This document shows, piece after piece, positions 8,588-16,153 of a DNA stretch of 35,338 nucleotides. The DNA is from JBOHUC01 sp050733935. Its GTDB lineage: Bacteria > Eisenbacteria > RBG-16-71-46 > DASYSL01. Position 1 is the first letter of the stretch; each line of letters starts with the position of its first letter. Below the pieces are notes generated by a model. That model made no database searches. It had not been told where the DNA came from and saw only the letters and a program-made list of their open reading frames with translations. The stretch lies in NCBI GenBank assembly GCA_050733935.1, contig JBOHUC010000057.1, positions 1 through 35,338 of the forward strand, read 5' to 3'. The translations under genes and the position numbers were made by a program.

Positions 8588-8781
8588 GACACAGACCGAT
8601 CGACGAGCTTTCCAGGGCGGCGCCGTCCTTGCGAAGGGCAGCCGGCGACCGGCCCGCGTCCCGTCGTTATCGGCACGGAGCCGGGCGGGCATCACCCGCA
8701 GCCCGCGCCCGCGCCGGGCCCGGCCGCCGGACTTGCGCCCGGCGCGCGATTGACCCATGTTTCCCGAATTGCCGCCCCCCT

Positions 8782-8802
8782 CCGGACACGGTGAGTGTCC
8801 GG
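8782..8802. repeat. 8-bp perfect inverted repeat upstream of the aldo/keto reductase
   Basis: CCGGACAC (8782-8789) and GTGTCCGG (8795-8802) flank a 5-nt spacer, 30 bp before the ATG. It could be a repressor operator or a leader hairpin. It is not followed by a T-run, so termination is unlikely. Confidence 0.5.
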
Positions 8803-8832
8803 CTTCGACTCCCCCGATTCCGGAAGGAAACC

Positions 8833-9861
8833 ATGAACATCCGCAGACTCGGAAGGAGCGGGCTCAAGGTTTCGGAGCTCTCGCTCGGCACGTGGACGAC
8901 GATCGGCGGATCGGTGGATCGCGCGGAAGCGATCCCGATCATCCGTCGCGCCTTCGAGCTCGGTGTGAACCTGTTCGACACCGCCGACATTTACTCCGGC
9001 GGAAAGGCCGAGGAGGTCCTGGGCGAAGCGCTCGCGGATCTCCCGCGGGATGAAGTGATCGTGGCGACCAAGTGCATGCGCCAGGTCTGGCCCGGTCCGA
9101 ACGGCGGGGGCCTCTCGCGCAAGCACATCTTCGCCGCGCTCGACCGGAGTCTCATGCGGCTCAAGGTCGACTACGTGGACCTGTACCAGCTGCACGCGCC
9201 CGATCCCGACACGCCGATCGAGGAGAGCGTGCGGGCGTTCGAGGATCTCGTGCGCTCGGGGAAGGTGCGCTACGTCGGGTACTCGAACTACGACGCGGAA
9301 GCGCCGCCCGACGCCCGGAAGATCCTCGAGTTCCAGAACGAACGCGGATTCGACCTCATGGTCTCGAGCCAGCCGCGCTGGAACCTGATCGACCGCCACA
9401 TCGAGAAGGAGCACCTCGCGCTGTGCCGGAAGTGGGGAGTCGGCCTCCTCGTCTACTCGCCGCTCGCGCAGGGCGTGCTGACGAACAAATACGCGGGTGG
9501 GGCGCGGCCCGACGGCACTCGCGCGGCCTCGCGGTTCGGGAAGTTCATGGAGACCGAGAAGATGCTCACACCCGAGACGGTCGCGGCCGCCGAGCGCTTT
9601 GCCGCATGGGTCACGAAGCGCGGCATCGGCTCGCCGGCGCAGGTCGCGCTCGCCTGGGTGCTCAAGCATCCGGAAGTCGCGAGCGTCCTCGTCGGGGCCG
9701 CGAGCGTGGCGCAGCTCGAGGAAAATCTGAAGGCCGGCGAGCTCATGTTCACGGAGGGCGACTGGCGCGAGGTGGAAGCCGCCATCGCCGGGCGCGTGCC
9801 CGCGAAGGAGCGGCAGAAGCAGAAGCCAAAGCCCGTGGGACGCGTGCTCGCGAAACGCTGA
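8833..9861 (+). CDS. Aldo/keto reductase
   Basis: This 342-aa TIM-barrel oxidoreductase probably reduces aldehydes or ketones with NADPH. The catalytic tetrad is visible: Asp49 and Tyr54 in DTADIYSGG, Lys80 in VATKCM, and His121 in QLHAP. The RLGRSGLKVSELSLGTW start and the GYSNYDA and YSPLAQGVL motifs place it near the Kv-beta/YghZ (AKR6/AKR14-like) group. The start ATG follows GGAAGGA; the open frame continues upstream without homology. The C-terminus has a short Lys-rich extension (KERQKQKPKPVG). It is the first plus-strand gene after a divergent promoter region. Its substrate is unknown. Confidence 0.92.
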   Translation: MNIRRLGRSGLKVSELSLGTWTTIGGSVDRAEAIPIIRRAFELGVNLFDTADIYSGGKAEEVLGEALADLPRDEVIVATKCMRQVWPGPNGGGLSRKHIFAALDRSLMRLKVDYVDLYQLHAPDPDTPIEESVRAFEDLVRSGKVRYVGYSNYDAEAPPDARKILEFQNERGFDLMVSSQPRWNLIDRHIEKEHLALCRKWGVGLLVYSPLAQGVLTNKYAGGARPDGTRAASRFGKFMETEKMLTPETVAAAERFAAWVTKRGIGSPAQVALAWVLKHPEVASVLVGAASVAQLEENLKAGELMFTEGDWREVEAAIAGRVPAKERQKQKPKPVGRVLAKR

Positions 9862-9889
9862 GGCTTCCCACAGCCGGGACGTTTCACGC

Positions 9890-9895
9890 TACACT
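9890..9895 (+). promoter_or_regulatory. Putative -10 element before the kinase gene
   Basis: TACACT followed by GC lies 42 bp before the TTG start. A poor TTCCCA lies 19 bp upstream. The same TACACTGC is found before the Omp85-like gene. Confidence 0.3.
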
Positions 9896-9937
9896 GCGGC
9901 CAGCACCAGCACTTCTCTTCCCAGGAGAGAGAGGCCT

Positions 9938-12900
9938 TTGGTCGCACCCGGAACTCAGCTCGGACCGTACACCGTCCGCGGTCAGCTCGGCGCGGGCGGG
10001 ATGGGCGAAGTCTATCGTGCGCTCGACACGCGGCTCGACCGCGAAGTCGCGCTCAAGCTTCTTCCCTCCGAGTTCGCGCGCGATGCGACGAAGCTCGCGC
10101 GCTTCCGCCAGGAAGCCCTGAACCTGGCGACCCTCAATCATCCGAACATCGCGACGATCTACGGCTTCGAGGAAGCCGGGGACGGGACGCTCTTCCTTGC
10201 GCTCGAGCTGGTCGAGGGGCAGACGCTCCAGGACCGCCTGGAAGCCGGGCGCCTGCCGCTTCAGGACGCGCTCCAGGTGTGCGCGCAGGTCGCCGAAGCG
10301 CTCGAGGTCGCGCACGAGCGCGGGGTCATTCATCGCGATCTCAAGCCGGGCAACGTGATGATCGGGCCGCGCGGGCTCGTCAAGGTGCTCGACTTCGGGC
10401 TCGCGCTCGGCAAGCGGCAGCGCACGTTCGGGGCCGGGGGACGGACCCCGACCGCCCCCCGCATGCCCGCCGCGGGATCGTCCGACGCGACGATCGACAC
10501 GTCCGACATGACGATCGATTCATCCGACGCCACGATCGATTCGTCCGACGCCCCGATCGGCACGCACACGGGTCAGACGTCGAGCGGGAGCGGGGCGAGC
10601 GGCGGTATGCAGGGCACGCCGGGCTACATGAGCCCCGAGCAGATCATGGGAGCCGAGCAGGACGAACGCACGGACGTGTTCGCGTTCGGGTGCGTGCTCT
10701 ACGAATGCCTCGCGGGACAGCGCGCGTTCGACGGGGAGACGGTGCTCGACCGTCTGCGCGCACCGCTCGATCTGGAGCCGGATTGGAACCTGCTCCCGCC
10801 CGGCCTGCCCGCTCGCGTGCGCACGCTCCTCGAGGGCGCGCTCGCGAAGGATCGGGACAGCCGCCTCGCGGACGTTCGAAGCGCGCGCACCGAGCTCGAG
10901 GACGTGCTCGGCATCCGCCGCGCCGCGGCTCTGCGCGCAGGCGAAGCGCCCGTCGCCGCACCGCACAACCTGCCGCGCTCCCTCACGAGCTTCATCGGAC
11001 GCGAGCGGCTCCTCGCCGAGCTCGAGCAGCGCCTGGCCCAGATCCGTCTCCTCACGCTCGTCGGCATGGGAGGAAGCGGAAAGACGCGCCTCGCGCTCAA
11101 GCTCGCCGAGAACGTCCTGCCTTCGTTCCCCGACGGCGTGTGGCTCGTCGATCTCGCGCCGCTCTCCGACGCAAGCCGCGTCGAGCTCGCGACCGCGGTC
11201 GCGCTCGGCCTTCGCGAGGAGCCGGGACGCCCGCTCACGCAAACCCTGATCGAGCATCTCGAGCGGCGGAGCGTCCTCCTCGTCCTCGACAACTGCGAGC
11301 ACCTCGTGGCCGCGTGTGCGAACATGGCGACTCTCCTGCTCCATGCCTGTCCGGATGTGCGGCTCATCGCGACGAGCCGCGAGGCCCTCGGCGTCGAGGG
11401 CGAGCACGTCGAGTCGATCCCCTCGCTCGAGCTGCCGGGCGAGAGGGCCCGCGGAGCGGAGGCTCACCGGGCGTTCGAATCCGTGCGTCTGTACATCGAG
11501 CGCGCGCGTCAGGTCGCACCGACGTTCGATCTGACCGACGCGAACGCCGGCGTCGTGGGCGAGATTTGCCGGCGCCTCGACGGCATCCCGCTCGCGCTCG
11601 AGCTCGCGGCCGCGCGCGCCAAGATCCTGAGCGTCGAGCAGATCCGGGCCAAGCTCGACGATCGGTTCCGTCTCCTCACGGGCGGAAGCCGCACCGCGCT
11701 CCCGCGCCAGCAGACGCTGCGGGCGACCATCCAGTGGAGCTACGACATGCTCGCCGAGCGCGAGCAGGAGTTCCTGCGCCGCCTCTCCGTGTTCCAGGGG
11801 GGCTGGACGCTCGAGACCGCCACAGCGGTGGTCGAGGAGAACGGCGACGAGTTCGAGACGCTCGATCTCCTGACGCTGCTCGTCGACAAGTCACTCGTCG
11901 TCGTGGACCGCTCGAACGCGGATCACCCGCGCTACCGATTCCTCGAGTCCGTGCGTCAGTTCGCGCGCGAGATGCTCGATGCCGGAACGGACGCGGAGAC
12001 AGTGAAGGACCGCCATCTCGACTACTTCCTGTCGGTCGGCGAGCAGGCGGAGGCCGAGCTCCTCGGGCCGAAGCAGGGTCACTGGTTCGCCGAGCTCGAG
12101 CTCGAGAACGAGAATCTTCTCACGGCACTCGAATGGTCGGGGCATTCGTCCGAGGGCATCCAGAAAGGGCTTCGCCTCTCGGGGGCGGTCGCACGCTTCT
12201 GGTCCGCGCGCGGCCACTACGAGATCGCGCGCCGCGCGATGAGCGAGGCGCTCGCGCGCGATCGCGCGGCCGAAGCCACACCTGGACGGGCGAAGGCGGT
12301 CGTGAGGGCCGGAGCTCTCGCGATGTACCAGGACGACTACGCAGCGGGACGTCAGCTCGTCGAGGAAGGCCTGCGAATCTATCGCTCGCTCGGAGACGAA
12401 AAGGGGGAGGCCCGGGCGCTCAGCGGCCTTGCGACGATCGCGGCCTGCACGGGAGAGTTCGACGACTCGCGGCGCTTCGGAGGCGAGGCGATCGCCATGT
12501 ATCGCGCGAGCGGCAACGACCGGGGCACGGCGGTCACGCTCCACAACCTGGGATTCGTCGCGCTCTGTCAGGCGGAGAACGAGGTCGCCCTCAAGGAATA
12601 CGAAGAAGCGCTTGCGCTCTTTCGGAAAGTCGGGGACCGCGAATACATCGCGCTCACGCTGGCCGACCTCGCGATCATTGCCTCGCGTCGTGCGATGCCG
12701 GAAGTGGCGCGCGAGCGGCTCGCCGAGGCCGTGGAGATCGTCGAGGAACTGGGCGCGCGACGGGAGGGGGCGTACCTGCTCGAGGCCGCCGCCGAGCTGG
12801 CGGGAGCGGGGGGACAGGAGGAGGTCGCGGTTCGGTTGAGTGGCGCCTCGCGGGCCCTTCGGGAGGCCATCGGGTCCCCGCTCGTGCCCACCGAACGAAA

Positions 12901-13075
12901 GGATCGGAACGCGCTATTGGCGCGTCTGGAAGCTGTTCTGGGGGCGGATCGATACGCCATGGCGCTCTCTTCGGGGCGATTGCTGGGATTCGCGGACGCG
13001 CTGGCCGCGGTTCGGGACGCCGTCGGGCTTCCGGAGGGGGTCCAGAGGGGCGCTCCCGCGCCCGGAAAATCATAG
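9938..13075 (+). CDS. Ser/Thr protein kinase fused to signal-transduction ATPase and TPRs
   Basis: This is a 1045-aa cytosolic signalling protein. The kinase domain is at residues 10-330: Gly loop GAGGMGEV about 18-25, Lys40 in VALKLL, HRDLKPGN 132-139, DFG 152-154 and SPE 232-234. The ATPase follows: FIGRE near 353, Walker A GMGGSGKT 376-383, Walker B LVLDNCEH near 448-455, and a GIPLALELAAAR motif. This is the type found in AfsR/LuxR-family regulators. TPR-like helices fill about 700-1030. No HTH or transmembrane segment is seen. The DFG-to-SPE stretch spans about 80 residues instead of about 30 and contains four heptad repeats (182-209). The start is TTG, behind AGGAGAG at eight bases. The kinase probably phosphorylates itself or partners in response to a ligand sensed by the ATPase-TPR part. 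The two downstream secreted proteins may be part of its regulon, but this is inference. Confidence 0.92.
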   Translation: MVAPGTQLGPYTVRGQLGAGGMGEVYRALDTRLDREVALKLLPSEFARDATKLARFRQEALNLATLNHPNIATIYGFEEAGDGTLFLALELVEGQTLQDRLEAGRLPLQDALQVCAQVAEALEVAHERGVIHRDLKPGNVMIGPRGLVKVLDFGLALGKRQRTFGAGGRTPTAPRMPAAGSSDATIDTSDMTIDSSDATIDSSDAPIGTHTGQTSSGSGASGGMQGTPGYMSPEQIMGAEQDERTDVFAFGCVLYECLAGQRAFDGETVLDRLRAPLDLEPDWNLLPPGLPARVRTLLEGALAKDRDSRLADVRSARTELEDVLGIRRAAALRAGEAPVAAPHNLPRSLTSFIGRERLLAELEQRLAQIRLLTLVGMGGSGKTRLALKLAENVLPSFPDGVWLVDLAPLSDASRVELATAVALGLREEPGRPLTQTLIEHLERRSVLLVLDNCEHLVAACANMATLLLHACPDVRLIATSREALGVEGEHVESIPSLELPGERARGAEAHRAFESVRLYIERARQVAPTFDLTDANAGVVGEICRRLDGIPLALELAAARAKILSVEQIRAKLDDRFRLLTGGSRTALPRQQTLRATIQWSYDMLAEREQEFLRRLSVFQGGWTLETATAVVEENGDEFETLDLLTLLVDKSLVVVDRSNADHPRYRFLESVRQFAREMLDAGTDAETVKDRHLDYFLSVGEQAEAELLGPKQGHWFAELELENENLLTALEWSGHSSEGIQKGLRLSGAVARFWSARGHYEIARRAMSEALARDRAAEATPGRAKAVVRAGALAMYQDDYAAGRQLVEEGLRIYRSLGDEKGEARALSGLATIAACTGEFDDSRRFGGEAIAMYRASGNDRGTAVTLHNLGFVALCQAENEVALKEYEEALALFRKVGDREYIALTLADLAIIASRRAMPEVARERLAEAVEIVEELGARREGAYLLEAAAELAGAGGQEEVAVRLSGASRALREAIGSPLVPTERKDRNALLARLEAVLGADRYAMALSSGRLLGFADALAAVRDAVGLPEGVQRGAPAPGKS
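10481..10564 (+). repeat. Four 21-bp tandem repeats inside the kinase activation loop
   Basis: Units start at 10481, 10502, 10523 and 10544. They encode SDATIDT, SDMTIDS, SDATIDS and SDAPIGT. The third bases vary (gat/gac, acg/tca/tcg), so the protein pattern is kept better than the DNA, which suggests the repeats are translated and selected. Confidence 0.9.
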
Positions 13076-13078
13076 GGC

Positions 13079-13108
13079 TTGCGCAGTTCGGGGCCCGTGT
13101 TGCATAAT
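13079..13108 (+). promoter_or_regulatory. Putative promoter for the secreted paralogue pair
   Basis: TTGCGC (13079-13084) and CATAAT (13103-13108) are 18 bp apart, very like the TTGCGT-CATAAT pair before argR. It starts a few bases after the kinase stop codon and would give a leader of about 195 nt. Confidence 0.5.
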
Positions 13109-13309
13109 GGTTGTCGGCTTCCCCGATGGAGTAGGCGTCACCGGGACGTGGAATTGAGATTAGTCCCGTGGACGATCTCCTCCGCGATCCGCGCTATCCC
13201 TCCCCCTCGGATCGATCAGATTTTTCGTTCTGCTTTATCACTCGTCGCGTGCGGGGCGACTCGCCTAATCCTCATCGTGACGGTTTCCTGCCGACCTGCG
13301 AGGTGCTTC
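13109..13309 (+). other. Long leader region with a hairpin
   Basis: About 200 nt separate the putative promoter from the first secreted-protein gene. A bulged stem, CAC(C)GGGAC (13139-13147) with GTCCCGTG (13163-13170), encloses a 15-nt A/T-richer loop. A weaker GTCGC/GCGAC stem lies near 13245-13262. No known riboswitch class was recognised. GAGGTG precedes the ATG. Confidence 0.35.
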
Positions 13310-13996
13310 ATGAAGAGATCGGCCATCGCGTTGTCCCTCGGTCTGCTTGCGATCCTCGCCTTCAAGGTGCCGACGGCGACCGCACAGATCCTCCTGCTCG
13401 ACTACGTCGGGTTCGACTACGAAGATCCGAATCCCGACCCGTCCAACTTCGGCGAAGCGGGCAGCGAGTACCACAGCCTAGGCGAGGTGCCGGGGCTCTT
13501 CGCGCCGCTCGTTCCCGATCAGGTGAACAACGAATACACGTACCACATCTTCGGCCTCACCCCGACGGGGAGCATCCCGGTTGGCCCGTTCGTGATCGTC
13601 AACTACGGACCGGGCACGATTCAGGTGTACGAGGACTCCAATACGCTCGGAACCCCGTTCGACTACGGTGCGAATCCGCCGAACGCGACGTCGCCGTCCA
13701 CGTTCACGGACGGCACGCTGTTCCTGGAAGGCGCCCTGAGCGGGTTCCAGTTCGTGTTCAACACGGCGAGCAATTCGGGAAGCTTCGAGGCCGCGTTCAC
13801 GGTCACGGGCGGCTCGCAGTTCGCCAACATCCCCGCGAATCAGCGTTTGGGCTGGACGTTCGCCGGGGCCACCGCGAATTCCCTGGAAGTCCCGGAAGGC
13901 TACCTCCATCAGGTCGACGGACAGGTTTTCCTCGATCGGCCGGTGCCTGCGCAGGAAACGTCCTGGGGAAAGATCAAGGCGTCCTATCGGCAATGA
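13310..13996 (+). CDS. Secreted protein of unknown function, paralogue A
   Basis: This 228-aa protein has a clear signal peptide (MKRSAIALSLGLL..., cleavage near TATA-Q at 25). The mature part is acidic, rich in Gly, Pro, Asn and aromatic residues, and looks all-beta. It is paralogous to the next gene: shared blocks are EYTYHIFGL/EYTFYIYNL, NPPNATSPSTFTDGTLFLEG/NPPNASVPSTFIDGTLLLSG, a late GYLHQVDGQ/GYIFRHDGK block, and the end VPAQETSWGKIKASYRQ. It has no cysteine pairs, no recognised enzyme motif and no hydrophobic C-terminal anchor. GAGGTG supports the start. It is probably co-transcribed with paralogue B, 40 bp downstream. No family name is claimed; an extracellular structural or adhesive role is possible. 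Confidence 0.8.
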   Translation: MKRSAIALSLGLLAILAFKVPTATAQILLLDYVGFDYEDPNPDPSNFGEAGSEYHSLGEVPGLFAPLVPDQVNNEYTYHIFGLTPTGSIPVGPFVIVNYGPGTIQVYEDSNTLGTPFDYGANPPNATSPSTFTDGTLFLEGALSGFQFVFNTASNSGSFEAAFTVTGGSQFANIPANQRLGWTFAGATANSLEVPEGYLHQVDGQVFLDRPVPAQETSWGKIKASYRQ

Positions 13997-14036
13997 GTTC
14001 GCTCGGAGCGGTCCGAAGCGACCACGGGGGTGAAGC

Positions 14037-14732
14037 ATGAGAGTCTTGATTTCACTGATGTGCGCAGTTCTGTTGGGCGCGGCCCTCACTGCGCCCGTCT
14101 CGGCGGGGCCCGCGCTGGACTGGGACCCGATGTTTACCTGGGAAGCCGGAGCGACGCCCACGAACTCGCCGGTTGGCGGCGACTTCTTCGGAGTCGGGCT
14201 TGTGAGCTCGTTCGGTCCTCCGTTCGATTTCCTGGATCCGAACGATCCCACGAAGGAATACACGTTCTACATCTACAATCTGGATTCGCAGGGCTCGGTT
14301 TCGTTCGGGCCGCCTGCGCAGCAGTTCTACGTCACGAACTACAACGGCGGGAACTTCGATCTGTACGAAGGCACCCCGCGCAACTCCGACTGGGTTCCGA
14401 ATCCGCCGAACGCGAGCGTCCCTTCGACGTTCATCGACGGAACCCTGCTGCTCTCTGGAAACTTCACGAGTTTCCAGACGCAGACGAACAACTTCACCGC
14501 GTTCCAGGTGGGGAACCTGGAAGGCAACTTGAACTTCACGGGCGGCTCGCTGTACGACCTGACGTTCCGGGGCGGCCAGCCCTGCCCGGGCCTCTTCACC
14601 GGCGGCATCACGTGGAAGACGTCGGTCCTCATTCCGGGCTACATCTTCCGGCATGACGGGAAGCTCGATCTCAACTGCCCGGTTCCCGCGCAGCAGTCGA
14701 GCTGGGGCAAGATCAAGGCCCAGTACCACTAG
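14037..14732 (+). CDS. Secreted protein of unknown function, paralogue B
   Basis: This 231-aa protein starts with a signal peptide (MRVLISLMCAVLLGAALTA, cleavage near VSA-G at 23). The mature protein, like paralogue A, is beta-rich with many Asn, Gly, Phe and Tyr. It ends VPAQQSSWGKIKAQYH, almost identical to the end of paralogue A, while the first 50 mature residues differ. It has two cysteines (in GQPCPG and LNCPVP) that paralogue A lacks and that could form a disulfide. A strong intrinsic terminator follows 23 bp after the stop, closing the transcription unit. The conserved tail suggests a shared sorting, anchoring or assembly signal. Function unknown. Confidence 0.8.
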   Translation: MRVLISLMCAVLLGAALTAPVSAGPALDWDPMFTWEAGATPTNSPVGGDFFGVGLVSSFGPPFDFLDPNDPTKEYTFYIYNLDSQGSVSFGPPAQQFYVTNYNGGNFDLYEGTPRNSDWVPNPPNASVPSTFIDGTLLLSGNFTSFQTQTNNFTAFQVGNLEGNLNFTGGSLYDLTFRGGQPCPGLFTGGITWKTSVLIPGYIFRHDGKLDLNCPVPAQQSSWGKIKAQYH

Positions 14733-14755
14733 TCGAACGCAGCAGAACGAACGCC

Positions 14756-14789
14756 GAGGGGCGGCCCGCAAGGCCGCCCCTTCGCTTTT
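14756..14789 (+). terminator. Intrinsic terminator
   Basis: A perfect 9-bp stem GGGGCGGCC (14758-14766) and GGCCGCCCC (14772-14780) has loop CGCAA. An extra A-T pair lies at the base, and TTCGCTTTT follows. It ends the secreted-paralogue transcript just before the NADH dehydrogenase gene. Confidence 0.88.
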
Positions 14790-14797
14790 GCCTCTGG

Positions 14798-14803
14798 TAT
14801 CGT
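14798..14803 (+). promoter_or_regulatory. Putative -10 giving a leaderless mRNA for the NADH dehydrogenase gene
   Basis: TATCGT lies at -12 to -7 relative to the ATG at 14810, the position expected for a leaderless transcript. No Shine-Dalgarno sequence precedes this ATG. The -35 region would overlap the terminator and shows no consensus. Confidence 0.35.
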
Positions 14804-14809
14804 CCTTCC

Positions 14810-16153
14810 ATGGACGCGTCCCGCGGCCCGGCTCCTCAGGTCGTCATCCTCGGCGGAGGATTCGGCGGCCTGTATGCGGCCCGCGCTCTGCGCAACGCGC
14901 CAGTCCGGCTCACGCTCGTGGACCGGCGTAACTACCACCTGTTCCAGCCGCTTCTCTACCAGGTCGCCACGGCCGGGCTTTCCGCGCCGGACATTGCGGC
15001 TCCCATTCGAAGCGTGCTCGCACGCCAGCGGAACGCGACCGTCTACCTCGCGGAGGTGCGCGCGGTCGACGCGAAGACCCGTACGGTCGTGCTCGATCGC
15101 GGATCGCTCGCCTACGACTACCTGATCGTTGCCGCCGGTTCCTCGCACTCGTACTTCGGGCACGAGGAGTGGGCTCCGTACGCGCCCGGACTCAAGGACG
15201 TCGAGGATGCGTTCGAGATAAGAAACCGCATCCTGCTCGCCTTCGAGCAGGCCGAGCGGGAGGCCGCCCCCGCCGAGCGGCAGAAGTGGCTCACCTTTGT
15301 GGTCGTCGGCGCGGGCCCGACCGGTGTCGAGCTCGCCGGGGCGATCGTCGAGATCGCTCGCCGCACGCTCGCGCGTGACTTTCGCCGCTTCGATCCGTCG
15401 CAATCGCGCATCGTGCTGGTCGACGCGGCGGATCGCGTGCTCGCGACGTTTCCGGAGCGGAACTCGCGCGACGCCCATCGAACGCTCGCCGGACGCGGAG
15501 TCGAGGTTCTGCTCGAAGCGCGCGTGACCGGGATCGACGCCTTCGGCGTCTCGCTCGGCGAGCGCCGGATCGAGGCCCGCACGGTCCTCTGGGCGGCCGG
15601 GGTTTCGATCTCGCCCCTCGCCCGCTCTCTCGGAGTGCCGCTCGATCGCATGGGACGGGTCCTGGTCGAGCGCGATCTCTCGATTCCGGGGCACCCGGAG
15701 GTGTTCGTGATCGGCGACATGGCGGCGTTCCAGCAGGACGGGGCGTGGCTTCCGGGCGTGGCGCAGCCTGCGATTCAGGGCGGGAAGCACGCGGCCGCGA
15801 ACGTTCTTCGGCTCGTGCGGGGCGAGCCGACGCGCGAGTTCCGTTACAAGGATCTCGGGCTCCTCGCGACGATCGGCCGCTCGGCTGCGGTGGCGGTGAT
15901 CTTCGGCCGCTACTACTCGGGGTTCATTGCGTGGGCGATCTGGGCGTTCGTCCACATCCTGTGGCTCATCGGATTCCGAAACCGGATCATCGTCATGGTG
16001 CAGTGGGCGTGGGCGTACTTCGCGTACGCGCGCGGTGCGCGCGTTATCGTGGACCTCTCGGCGTGGCCGGCTAGACCTGAGCCGCCGCCGGAGCCGGCGG
16101 AGCGGGCGGAGCGGGCGGAGCCGGTGTCGGCGAGGTCGTCGCCGGCGGAGTGA
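14810..16153 (+). CDS. ndh: Type II NADH dehydrogenase (NAD(P)/FAD-dependent oxidoreductase)
   Basis: This 447-aa flavoprotein should pass electrons from NADH to quinone at the inner membrane without pumping protons. Two dinucleotide folds are visible: GGGFGG at 15-20 for FAD and VVVGAGPTGVELAG at about 163-176 for NADH. The FAD-contact motif VIGDMA is near 301. NYHLFQPLLYQVATAGL and LWAAGV are typical NDH-2 blocks. The C-terminal hydrophobic stretch (about 365-415, rich in Trp and Tyr) is the membrane-binding part. The last 25 residues are a Pro/Glu/Ala/Arg-rich tail encoded by a GC repeat shared, on the other strand, with the argF tail. It follows a terminator, so it has its own promoter. 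Confidence 0.92.
   Translation: MDASRGPAPQVVILGGGFGGLYAARALRNAPVRLTLVDRRNYHLFQPLLYQVATAGLSAPDIAAPIRSVLARQRNATVYLAEVRAVDAKTRTVVLDRGSLAYDYLIVAAGSSHSYFGHEEWAPYAPGLKDVEDAFEIRNRILLAFEQAEREAAPAERQKWLTFVVVGAGPTGVELAGAIVEIARRTLARDFRRFDPSQSRIVLVDAADRVLATFPERNSRDAHRTLAGRGVEVLLEARVTGIDAFGVSLGERRIEARTVLWAAGVSISPLARSLGVPLDRMGRVLVERDLSIPGHPEVFVIGDMAAFQQDGAWLPGVAQPAIQGGKHAAANVLRLVRGEPTREFRYKDLGLLATIGRSAAVAVIFGRYYSGFIAWAIWAFVHILWLIGFRNRIIVMVQWAWAYFAYARGARVIVDLSAWPARPEPPPEPAERAERAEPVSARSSPAE

Larger units (their letters stand above)
8523..8832. other. Divergent intergenic region
   Basis: These 310 bp separate two divergent genes. They hold the TATAAT described above, a TTGACC (8750-8755) without a matching -10, and a perfect inverted repeat near the aldo/keto reductase start. 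No coding pattern is convincing: the frame open into the reductase gene from 8521 has no family match before residue MNIRRLG. Confidence 0.5.

Noticed and set aside
5365..8676. A minus-strand open frame of 1103 codons across the Omp85-like and spermidine synthase-like genes
   Set aside because: It is an Arg/Ala/Pro-rich shadow of real genes in other frames, without any domain; GC-rich codon bias removes stops from such frames.
9938..13075. A LuxR-type DNA-binding domain on the kinase-ATPase
   Set aside because: The C-terminal 300 residues are TPR-like helices to the end; no helix-turn-helix pattern was found.
13310..14732. PEP-CTERM or LPXTG sorting signals on the secreted paralogues
   Set aside because: There is no C-terminal hydrophobic helix, PEP or LPXTG motif; the conserved tail is a different sequence.
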